Shown in pieces: positions 53,348 to 63,990 of a stretch of 64,000 nt of DNA. Positions within the stretch are counted from its first letter, which is position 1; the number at the start of each line of letters is the position of its first letter. The notes beneath the pieces are model-generated. The model searched no databases. It saw only the letters and a list, made by a program, of their open reading frames with translations, and was not told the origin of the DNA. The DNA is from Paramacrobiotus metropolitanus. Taxonomy: Eukaryota > Tardigrada > Eutardigrada > Parachela > Macrobiotidae. A program made the position numbers and the translations under genes. The stretch covers positions 31,619-95,618 of the forward strand of contig NW_026570500.1 of the NCBI RefSeq assembly GCF_019649055.1. Reading direction: 5' to 3'.

Positions 53348-56300
53348 CTATGACTGAGTCTGTTCTGTTGTGACTGCTTGTTTAGGTGTCTTTGATTTTG
53401 TTGTTTTGACTGGTTTCTCCGAGTCCGCTCGTACTTCCGAAATTCTATCGAGGATCTCCTTGTGAGCTTCGTCTTCAGCGACTTCAGTTTCCACCAGCAC
53501 TTGTTGTGCTGTCAGCTTGGGTTTCTTAACCGTTCCAATTTTCCGTTTCGGCTTGTGTGGTCCGACCTCCTGGTCGGTCACTTCGACTTCCGTGGTCGGT
53601 GCCGCCGGGTCGGTTGATTTAACCGTCCTTTTCTTGTAAGTCCGTTTTGGCTTCGTCGGTGCGACTGCCGGGTCGGCTACTTCGACTTCTGTGGTCGGTG
53701 CCGCCTGGTCGGTCGTCTTATTCGACTTCTTCTTCCTTGCCGGTTTAGTCACCGACCTCTTGGATTCTTCCGTAGGTTGGTTGGATGGCTGAACTGGTTC
53801 TTCGGACTTGTTGTCCGACTCCTTAGGCTTCTCCGAGGTCGGTTCAGCTGGTTCATCCGGTATCACATTTTGCTTCTGCAGTTCCTGCAGGGCTGGTGTC
53901 TCGAAGTCCATCGGCGGTTTCTTCCGAGGTCGACCTCGACCTCTTTTCTTAACCGTTACTTCGGGTTGGTCTGTTAAGTCCGATTTCTCCGACTGCTCGA
54001 TGGTTACTTCAGGCTTTTTAGTTGACTTACTGGTCGCCTTCCCTTCTGTGGGGTCGGTTCCCAGGTCATTATCCGGCTTCTTCTGACCCGATGACCGAGT
54101 TACTGGTCGACGTGCGTCGGCTGGGAAGTGTTTCACTCGGTCGACGGCTACGGTGTCTTCACGTCCGTCCTCACTTCGGAGTAGCAGGTTGTTTGGGCCA
54201 ACGTAACTGATGACCGTCCACTCTCCGTCGTATCGTTCCATCCTGGCGGGGTCCTTAGTTGGGAATTCCACCGTTACCTTATCCCGTGGTTTGAAGGTCG
54301 GTGACGACTTCTTCTTATTGTAAATTTCAGCGCTCCGTTCGAAGGCTTCATCAATGTTGATGCGCGCAATTTCGTGAGCCATCTGAAGTCGTTCTTTAAT
54401 CCGCCTAATGTAGTGCTCCTTATCCGTATACTGTTCCGGTGCATTCGTCCCGGCCACTAAGTCCTGTGGCATGGTCATTTCCCGACCATACAGCATATGT
54501 TAAGGTGAAAATTTGGTCGAGGCATGGACTGCTCTGTTCATCCCGCAGACGACATATGGTAAGGCTCTGTGCCAACGGTGTCCGTCCTTTATGTTGCAGA
54601 ACTTTCGTATTCCGTCCCATATCGTCTGCATTTGCCGTTCGACTTGTCCTTGACCTTCCGGATGATAGGCTGTTCCAAGCGTATGTTGGATGCCGAAAAT
54701 CCTCGCAACTTTAGCGAATGTTTTCGCCGTAAAGTGCGTCCCTCGGTCCGAGTGGATGAAGGTCGGCATTCCGTACTTCAGCAGGACATCTTCCACAAAG
54801 AACTTTTAAAATTCCTTCGCGGTGTTTGTTTTGGTTGCCCGGGCGATGGTGAACTTCTTCAGCTGGTCGGTTACCACTGCGATGTATTGGTATCCTTTCG
54901 TCCGCGTTCGAGGTAAAGGTCCCTTGAAGTCCGCGTAGATGCGATACCAAGCTTCACCAACTTCCATCTTTTGGAGTTTACCCGGTGGGGGACGTCGGAC
55001 CTTGTTGGCCAAAATGCACTGTCGGCATTTCCGAATGTATTCAAACACATCGGTTGACATCCGTTCCCAGTAGTAGCGCAACTTCAATGCTTCTACGGTT
55101 TTATCGCGTCCGAAGTGGTTTCCGGTTTTCCCATCGTGTAGCGAACGTATGATGTTGGTTCGCATGAAGAGAGGTACGACGAAGCATCGTTCCAGCTTGT
55201 CGTTTATTACCTTCAATCGATACAGGAGTCCTTGAGCCATCTGGTAGTGCTCGGTGTACTTCGACTTGTAGTCGAGTTTATCCAGGTTCTCCAGTTCATC
55301 GATAATTTTCCGTAAGTGCGGGTCTCGCAGCTGTGCTTTGCGCAATTCCGCGTTTGTTGACGCGGGCGGTACGAGTGTCTCGCCATGTGGGCTCAACTCG
55401 TCCGGCTCTTCCGCTGTGTTTGCGGTCCGGATGGTCGGTTCCTGTGTGTTGAGGTCCGGCGTCTTCGGAGCTGGTACGTTGACGACCCGTACTTCTGTGG
55501 TACTTAGGTCATCCCAGTCCGAAATGACGTTACATCCGGGAAGAGGTGGTGGAAGTGGAATCTCCGGTGGTTCCTTCTCATCCCTCTTCTTTTTCCTGTA
55601 AGCGTTGTCCTTTAGACGTCGTAAGGTCCGTATGGTACAGACTTTAATTTCGTCCTTAAAGTCTTCAAAGTTAGGCACCTGATCCAACTCTTCGTGTGGA
55701 TCTTTGTCATCACTCCGCTCGAGTGGCCACCTCGACAAGGCGTCCGCATTGTCACAGAAAACTCCTGGCTTATACTTGATGGTTATGTCCCGTCCTTGCA
55801 AAGCCAGTGCCCATCGTGTTAGTCGAGGGTTGATGCCAGGTCGGTTTGACTCGCATCTGAGCAGGTTCTGCAGTGCTCGATGGTCCGTTTGTACGGTGAA
55901 AGGTCCATGGTCGATGTAGTGCTTAAATTTTTGCACTGCCCATACCACGGCCAAACATTCCCATTCTGTAACTCCATAGTTGAGTTCAGGTCCGTGTAAG
56001 ACTCTGCTGGCATAGGCGATCGGATGTCCGTCCTGGGATAACACCGCGCCAAGTCCGGCTCCGCTTGCGTCACATTCGATGACGGTCTCTTTCGTCGGGT
56101 CGAACTTCGCCAGTACCGGCGCTTCTGTTAACGCCTTCTTGATTTCGTTGAACTCAGCCGTGTGGGCCTCCGTCCAATCCTTTTTGATGTTCTGGTCCTT
56201 CCGTAGGAGCTCGTACATCTTCGATGTCTTCTGGGCGTATCCTCGGATGAACTTACGGTAGTAGTTAGCCAGACCCAGGAACGACCTCAGTTGGCGTTCC

Positions 56301-59300
56301 GTCTTCGGGTAGTCATGTTGAGCTATGGCTGCGACTTTTTCATCGTCGGTTTGAACTCCGTCTTTGCTGAGGACGTGTCCGAGGAACAGCATTTTATCCG
56401 TTCCGACCTCGCATTTGGAGGGCTTAATGGTGAATCCGGCATCTCTGAGGCATTCGAGGGTCGCTCGGAAAGCCTCGACGAAATCTTCGAATGTTTTACC
56501 GAAGAAGATGATGTCGTCGATGTATGCGAACACGCCTTTCTTCCGGGCTGATGCCGTGATCTTATCCATATGCATCTGGAAGGTCGCTGGTCCGTTGCAG
56601 ACTCCAAATGGCATACGGTTAAATCTCCACATTCCCTCCGGTGTTACGAAGGTTGTGTAGTCCTTTGAGTTTTCATCCATGGGAATTTGCCAGAATCCGG
56701 ACTGACAGTCTACTTTACCGTAGTACTCCATTCCGGCGCACTGGTCCAGTAACTCGTCCGGGTTCGGTAACGGGTAATTATTCTTCTTTGTTACTGCATT
56801 CAACTTTATGTAGTTGATGCAGAAACGAGTTCCAACCGTGCCGTCTCCGTTCCGTTTCGCGGCTAAGACGACGGGGAAGCTCCATGCAGCCGATGAAGGT
56901 TCGATGACTCCTTGGTCGAGCATCTCCTGTACATGTTTTTGGATGAATTCCCGTCCTTTCCAGCTTGTTCTGGTAGGGTTCATCTTAATCGGCTGTGCAC
57001 CTTGGACGTCGATGGTGTGTGTTACACCTTTGACATCTCCGTATGGTTTCTTCGAGGTCGGGAAGACGGTTCGGTATTCCCAGGCAACTGCCTTGAGTTG
57101 GGCAAGTTGCTCATCGGTTAAGTTCTTACCGAAGTTCATGGAGTCGATGATTCTTCGTCGCTCCTCCTGGGATTCCGCGTCTTCTTCCTCTACTTGAGCC
57201 GAGCGTATTCTTGCTTCTTCGATTCTCTGGTCGTCCGTCATCATTTGGAACGGTTCGACTCGACCCATGGGTGCACCTTTTCGTAAGGTGACCTCGCGGT
57301 GGGTGTGGTTGGCTACCATGATGGTAAATCGTCTCCCATCATGTTTGGTTACGCCATCCATCATTTCGACTCCGTCTTTTTGGGGGTCGGATCCACCAAG
57401 GTACATGAGTTTCTGTCCGGTGGCTACTGCGACATCCATTACGACGTGTACTTGGGTTATCGCCCGAGGTAGGAGTTTCACTTTCCGTTGAGCTCTGACT
57501 CCTGTAGCCTCGAAAATTTCGAATTTCGGCGATGGCTTTGGTTCGGGCTTGGGTGGCCAAGTCTTGGCAATCCCAAGTGGAAGTTCCCATTCGACGTACT
57601 GGTTGTCGATGTCCGGTTCGAACATGTCGCTGTATTGCATATGGCCGAGTTTTATGCCTTTCTTCAAGATCCTTGGTTGGTGTGTCATGTTCTGGATGTT
57701 TATCCAGGCCGCGCCTATCTGAGGTCGGATCTCAATCTTAGCTTCTATCGGTCGGATAGGTCGGTGCTTCCGCCGTAAAGTGTAGAAGTAGATGGGTCTC
57801 ATCGGGTCCATTGGTTTGGCCGTCCGTACCTTGATAGAGCACGTTGAATATGGTGGAAGAGAGACTCGCTCGCTATTGAAGACCACCTGTCGGTCTAGCG
57901 GCTTCGAGTCGATGAACGGGTCCAATGCCAAATGGTGAACTTGTGGGTGCTTGTTGCCCAAGTTCAGCTCCGTAATCGAGTTAACTTTTGCAATCCGGAC
58001 CTTCTGTGGGCGCGGTTGCTCCGACTTCTGTTGGTCAGTTAAGTTAACCGAAGTCGGTTGTTCGGTTGACAACTGCTGGGTTACTATGGTTGGAGGTCGG
58101 AGGTCGTATTCCTCTGGTTGGCCTCCTCCAAATTCCCGTAAAATTTGAAGTTGTTCAAGTTCCGCTTGTTGTTCGACATCGACTGGCTTTTCCTGTCCGG
58201 TTTGTTCCGGGGGAGGGTCGACTATGAATTCAGTGAGGATGATGGACCGCAAGGCTTTTGTCAGCCGGACGTCATAGGTCGGTTCTTCGTCCTCCTCGGA
58301 TGAGTCATCCGAGTCATCCTTCCGGGGTTTATCCGACCTGCAGTTTCGTACTGACAGGTCGAATTCTTCGTCATCATCCTCTTCCTCGGATTCTTCCGAA
58401 GGTTGGTTATCGGAATCTGTGTCCGGTGAATCGCTCGAACTTTGTACGTCCGAGGCGTCCGAGTTATATTCCTCGGATTCTTGTTCATCCTCAGGGTTGA
58501 CGTCAGGTGTGTTACCATGTCCGACTTCTGTGGTCGGTGCACCCTGGTCGGCCGTTTCCTTCGGTTGGGTCGGTCGACTCTCTTCGTCCTGTTTCTCCAG
58601 GTCGGATGGCTGTGAGCTTATGTTGCTCAGCCATTGGTTAACTACCGACTTGGTCTTCCGGCTTGAGTTTACCTTCCGTTCTGGTTGCGGAGGGGCTGGT
58701 GACGACGGTCTGCCGTCAATCCAAGTCAAGTCATGGTGCGTCTTCAGCGTCCGGACGACTCCATCAATATTATCGTTGCAAATTATGCAGCGATCAGGTC
58801 GGTCAATTTCGCCAATTTGCGTGTGCTCAGTTGGCTTCTTCAGGTCGTTGACGAATTTGACTTCCTTCGGAAAGTGTTCCATGATTGGCGGTAACGGGTC
58901 GGGGATCTTCCTTGTTATTGAGGTGTCCTCGCCGTACCGTTTCCAAAACGCAGTTGTAGTCGATTCTCCGTACAACTGTACTTGTCGCATATAACTGAAG
59001 AGTGCTCCGCCTAGTTCTTGGCAGGGTATCTCCAGAGGGCGTGGTACTGGAAGTCCGTATTCCATGTACTGCCGGTGAATTGGGACTCGTTCGTCTTCCC
59101 ATTCCCAAGCTTCATCGTCGATGTCTTCGGCGAGAGCTAATACAGGTTCGCATGTCCGTTGTGCTTCCTGTATCTGGTCCGTAGTCACCGCTCCGTTCTG
59201 TTGGAGAGTGGCCATCATCTCCAACGTCCGTCGGTCGAGAAAGTGTTGTGTTCCCGTAAACCAAGTCCGGTACTTTTGTTGGACTTCTAAGATGGCATCC

Positions 59301-59575
59301 GCTTCCGTTGCGGATGCCTCTGGTATCGGGATAGACTTTACTACCGTCTTCAGTATGCGTTTCTTCGGACGTAGTTTTCCAGTCCGTATCCTTTCTTCGT
59401 ACGCTTCAATGGCGTTGTGCAGTTGCATTTCCTCGATCAGAGTCCGGTTAGTATCCCGGCAGTCACGGCAAATGTTAGGCGGGGGGTTTGACGGGTGATC
59501 AAGCCGACTTATCCTCGCTTCAGTTATTACCGTGCCCGATGCCTCTGGTATCGGGATAGACTGTACTACCGTCAT
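53348..59575 (-). CDS. Pol of the giant element: RT, RNase H, integrase, with two in-frame TAA
   Basis: About 2,075 codons in one frame, broken by TAA at 54806-54808 and 54500-54502. Residues 1-880 are an unusually long N-terminal region: CRDC motif, a CIIC...HH site (DRCIICNDNIDGVVRTLKTH), a long acidic run and a protease-tail-like beta domain. RT follows: KVDCQSGFWQIP, RMPFGVCNGPATFQ, YIDD at 56513-56524. RNase H has VIECDASGAGLGAVL and QTDHRALQNLL. Integrase has a zinc site (HDGKTGNHFGRDK...CRQCILANK), then catalytic Asp in ADFKGP, Asp in HSDRGTHF and Glu in GQVERQ; the first stop falls between the two Asp and the second after the Glu. The C-terminus has a KPRDKVTVEFP barrel and a long Lys/Pro tail. 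Residue content is complete; the copy is broken only by the stops. Confidence 0.9.
53584..53598. other. hairpin inside pol, loop TTCCGTG
   Basis: Stem CGAC/GTCG; encodes APTTEVEV. A sister copy with loop TTCTGTG is at 53683-53697. Confidence 0.65.
55489..55503. other. hairpin inside pol, loop TTCTGTG
   Basis: Stem GTAC/GTAC; encodes STTEVRV. Confidence 0.65.
58521..58537. other. hairpin inside pol, loop TTCTGTG
   Basis: Stem CCGAC/GTCGG; encodes APTTEVGH. Confidence 0.75.
59313..59573 (-). repeat. direct repeat at the start of pol
   Basis: A 36-nt sequence at 59313-59348 recurs at 59538-59573 with one mismatch, 225 nt (75 codons) apart and in the same frame. It encodes TVVKSIPIPEAS and TVVQSIPIPEAS. 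Confidence 0.85.
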
Positions 59576-59579
59576 CCTC

Positions 59580-60172
59580 CAGGTCGTTCCGGATTAGAAT
59601 GGGCGTTAACACGAAGGTGAACTTGGAATGAAGGTAATCACATCCAAGTAACACTGGGATATCCGCGTTGTTCGGTTGAACGTGGAATGTATGATGGCTC
59701 GTAAATCCCTGCAGCGTTACCGGTACGGTGCAGCAGTGGTTACGGTGAAGGCAACTTGTCCGCCTACGCCAAGTATCCGAGTGTAATGGCCAAGAGGTTG
59801 CATTGGCAGGTCGTTTTGTTCGCAAAATCGTTGTTCGATCAGCGAAGTCTCTGCTCCTGTGTCGAGCATCGCTACGGTGGGCGTCGGTCCGATCTGGATT
59901 GCGTGTCCAGGCTCTGACCGTCTTCGGTTTCTTGTGGTCCCTTTTTCGAAGGTCACTTCCCGTACTGTCGGTGTAACGGGAATTGAGGCTGATCCGCCTT
60001 CTGTTGGCGTCAGCGTACCTTGGATTGGTTCCACTTCGGTTGCGACCACTTCATGTACCTGAGGTCGGTTAGCTACTCCGTCCTCAGCACGTCGGTGGGA
60101 GTTTCGAACCGTCGTGTTTGTTCTCGTATCCGTTCTCCTATCGAGGTTTCCGTTGGCCTCACTTGCGACCAT
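59580..60172 (-). CDS. aspartic protease of the giant element, two frames
   Basis: The minus strand reads TVAMLDTGAETSLIEQRF, with the catalytic DTG at 59855-59863, then GVGGQVAFTV as the flap. A shift at about 59735 leads to TVPVTLQGFTSHHTFHV and IPVLLGCDYLHSKFTFV, the hydrophobic-Gly-Asp block that closes retropepsins. A further shift near 59580 joins the start of the long pol frame. The protease matures the polyprotein. All key motifs are present; only the frames are broken. Confidence 0.85.
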
Positions 60173-63100
60173 ATGTAGTCAAGGTTGACGAACGTCCGAG
60201 ATCCGGCTACTGTTCTAGCCGGTTGAGGTTGTTGCTGAGAGGTCCGACTCCTGCTGCAGCCAGTGAGCGGGTGCCTGTGCTTCCAGAGGAATGTTTCCCA
60301 TATTTCGACTTCTCCTTCCGATTCTTCGGTGAGGTCGATAGCTGCCATTGTTGCAGCGTATCTATCCGTTGCGCGTCCGGATGATACATTGGGAAGTTTC
60401 TGTTGCCCTTTGCGTGAATCGGCGTCCCGGTCCTCCGCGTCTTGGCCTTGTCTGGGCTGCTCGGTTGAGTTTCTTCTCACCGGCAGTCCGGTCCAGTTCC
60501 GTGGCCGGTCCGTCCTGCGTCACTTTCTGCGGCGGGCGGCAGTCACGTTGTTTGTGCTACGTAGGTCGGGCATTTCTTGCGTTCCGACCTCCGACGTACC
60601 AATGCCAAGTTGAGGTATTGGGTCGGCCGTTCGGGCAATCCCTGCGTTCCGGCCTCCGACGTTCCAACGCCGAGTTGATGCGCTGGGTCGGGTAAGTCGG
60701 GCATTCGTTGCGTTCGTCCGGATCTCAATTTTGCCATTGTTGACAAAAATTCCGAGTCGTTCTGCCATTGTTCTGGCCGTTGTGGCTTCTTCTGTTGAAG
60801 CCATCAATGCGTTGACGAATCTTCTTCGTGCTGTTATGGTCCAGACCTAGTTGTCTGACCAAGGCATCATCCGTTGGATGACTTCCCTTCTGTTGTGGGT
60901 ATGGGCGATTCTCCGGTTAAAGTGAAGTTGGTTAGTAGTGTTATCCTTGTCCGGTGGTTCAGGATGTCGCAGGTCGAATGAGTCACCGGGGCTCATCGAC
61001 CTTAGGCGTTTCGAGGAGTTCCCCCGAGCCGGCCCATTGTTGGGTGACGGCGAGCCAAAGGGCTGATGTGGCGGTAGCATTTGTCGCTGTTCCGGAGATC
61101 CCTGTTGACCTATTCCCGCTATTCCCGTGGTTTCCGCCCGACCCATTTCCTGAGCCGGCCTGCTGGTTTCCGTTACCAGCACCGCCCGAGCCTCCTCCTT
61201 GTTGGCGTTGGCGCGGGGGTGGCACGATCTGTGCCGAATTCGCTACTGAACCCAACGGTCCTCCCGTCAGGTATCGCGTATGCCAATCCTCGTACCAACG
61301 GCGATTCGGGTTGTCTTGTACCGAGTGCCGATGAACGCGCAGCGTGCCTGGGGATGGTTCCCGAACTTGCAGAAGTGGCAAGTAAAGCTGTCCGCCAGCG
61401 TCCACTGGAGGAACAGTTGTTCCATCTTATCCGCATAAGTCGTAAACTGCCGAGCACCTTGTTGTGCTTGGGAAGGTCGGTTACCCTGTTGGTTTCGCCT
61501 CCGCCGCGGTTAAAGTTACCGCGGCCGCGATTTCGCCACGTCCTTCCGCGACCGTAGCCTGCCGCCGAATCCTTGTGTTGGATTCTGACCGTATGCGGAG
61601 TATCCCTGGTTTTGGTTGTACCCAGAACTCCCGTTGTTCTGGTTGCCCAGAGCCAGGACTTTGGCCTCCGTAGTTGTTTACTGGGGCTCCGGCTGCTGGT
61701 TGGGGTGCTGTTGACAGCTGCCACTCCTGCCCAGGTCGGTTGCTGGACCGGCATCATTTGCGCTGGTGGCGTTATCGGTGTGGTCGGTTGCACGTATGTT
61801 GCCGATGGGCTTTGATATCCCGGCATCATGTACGGCTGGTACACTGTTTGTACTGGTGCCTGCGTGAGCTGTGTCGGCGTTGTTGCTCGGACCCGGGCAT
61901 ATCGTATCCCGTGATCCCTTCACCACATCGTACATCTCCTTTCCGTTCACGAACTGACGTATGTAGTCACGCAGTTCTACCGGTCGCATACGAATCTCCA
62001 AGGCTTCGTAGCTTGGGTTCGTATTGTCCTTCAGATGGAAAGTGCCATCTGGTCCGTGATGTCCGAAACGGTACTAGCCATGGCGGTTACGGCGTTAATT
62101 TCCTTGTTATCTCCGAACCGCCAATTTAGTCAACCACGTTGACTGGCCATCTCCGTCAGTTCGGCTCCGGCTGTGTCCTGGTGCCATTGGGCGGCTGGCC
62201 TTCGAGTCGTGAGATGAGGTCGGTCATGAATGTGGTCCGATTCATGCCATTCCTGTGCTTCCGCGTAGAATCGACGGGTGTGCGTCCGCGGGCACATACG
62301 CGTATCATTGTTCTGGAATGTAGCCGCTTGTTGGGCGTCCGCGGCATAGGTGGTGGGGAGGTTTGCTTCCCAACCTTGATCCGCATGGTATCCCCGACCT
62401 TGTTGGTCTGGGTAATACTGATTCTGTTGGTCCGATATCCGTAGTTCTGTTGTTGTGGATATCCCTGACCCTGTTGATCTTGATATCCCTGACCTGTTGG
62501 TCTGGGCATCCAGCCGGGCAATTCCGGCTGAGGAGCTGACAGTGCTCAAATGTTGTGGCTGCTGGTAGAATCCGGTGGAAGGTCGTTCACCCTTCCATGC
62601 TGACTTCTGAACGGCCTTCTCGGTGGTGCTGACCTTCTGTTGGTCGGAACCGAGGCACGTTCTGCGAGTCTTGTGGTAATCGGTGGAGGGCGTTCCATCT
62701 GGTTGTCCGTCGTCCTCCTGGAGGTAGGTCGTTATTGTATGACCTAGCCTGTTCGCGCCGGTAATCGGAGTCGCTTATCGTCAAGCGGCCGAAGTCATCC
62801 ATGTTGGGATGTGAGCTTGTTCGCTCAGTGCGTCCTGCGCCCCATTGATTAGGCGCTGGTCCATTCGGGTGGGACGTGTGGCGCTGGCGCATGCATCGAT
62901 GTGTGTTGCATACGGTACTAGTGGTACCTGTGGCTGTCGTCGTTGTCGGCTTTGACGTTGGCACATGTGGTGCCGCAGTCGACGTATTCCGTTCCGGTTC
63001 TGGACGGGGCAGAGGCTGCTGCTGCGGAGGAGTTCCGATGAGCGGGTTGGTCACCACGCCCACGAAGAAGTTCTGTTCCTTCTTCTCCTTTGGGTTTGTC

Positions 63101-63990
63101 CCACAGGATATCTCGGACTGTTTGCGACGGTTCAAAGGAAACTGCTGCCATCGAAGTCCTGTAGGATGGAGGCTCCGTCCTGGATTGTTCCAGGTGTTTC
63201 TGCTCGTCAATATATCGATTTAAGTCATCGATATATTTATCCGCGTCCAGACCGTAGTTGTACAGGTGTTTCGCGACTTCAGTGTGCGATGCGGTTCTGT
63301 TGCGCTTCGTACACCTTCTGGGCTTCTGCCAGGCTGTGTTCCAGCTGTGCTCGAGCTGCTGTTCCTCCTTCAGCGCATCATTAAGTCCGTAGACCTGGTC
63401 GGCCAGTTGGGCGTTTGCTTGTTCCAGGTCGTTGGTGGCTCTACTTCGGTCAGGTGAGGCAGGTTGCTGCCGTGAGCCATTAGCTGTCGTCCTGCCCTGA
63501 CCAGGAGAGTTTCCATTTCGAGGGACAATGCATCTGTCGACCTCGTTCCGTACACTTCGGCCTCTTCATTGGCCTGTTTGCTGTTGGTGGAACGTCCCTG
63601 CCAGTTCGATTCGACCAAGGCTGTTTGTGTGTCAGCCAGGTCTTTTTCCACGGCAGGCGTCTCTTCAGTTCGAAGACCGATTCCACGGACGTTGCCAGTG
63701 TACTTCGGAGTCGTTCGATCTTCAAGTCGTACCGACATGGCTGTCGGACCTCTGAGATGACTCTCCAAGTGTTCAATGCGGCGCTGTTGCGCAGCAAGCA
63801 GTGGCCTCAGCCTTCTCCATCGCTTCCGTTCGAGCTTATGGTGCGATCGCGACATCTGATTTTCGGAGTTAACGTGGTCGCGGCAGGACGATTTGTGTTA
63901 TCAAATCCTGCATCGTTTCCGAGTCGATCGATGTCTGATCTTTTCTGGAGGTGTGGATGCGATCCACTTCCGTGCCGTGTACTCAAGCGT
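60173..63990 (-). CDS. Gag of the giant element, many frameshifts
   Basis: No single frame covers it, but meaningful pieces follow each other. At the 5' end (63855-63370) is a coiled coil (QRRIEHLESHLRG, EKDLADTQTALVESNW). Around 63150 comes MAAVSFEPSQTVRDILWDKP, then Pro/Thr-rich linkers. Around 62520-62390 are Gln/Tyr/Gly repeats (GYQDQQGQGYPQQQNYGY), and at about 61560-61500 an RG-rich patch (GRGRTWRNRGRGNFNRGGG). At 61339-61380 is a zinc knuckle, CHFCKFGNHPQARC (CX2CX4HX4C), followed by Gly/Asn-rich and basic sequence up to the protease. Roughly one shift per few hundred bases is required. The 5' end and the leader lie outside the window. Confidence 0.65.
61339..61380 (-). other. Gag zinc knuckle
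   Basis: Encodes CHFCKFGNHPQARC, the CX2CX4HX4C nucleocapsid motif. It is visible in only one of three frames and is flanked by shifts. Confidence 0.8.

Noticed and set aside
37300-54210. Many plus-strand frames antisense to ORF2, ORF3 and pol
   Set aside because: They are shadows of the GC-rich minus-strand coding sequence, rich in Ser, Arg and Val, with no recognisable domains; the minus strand carries the enzyme motifs.
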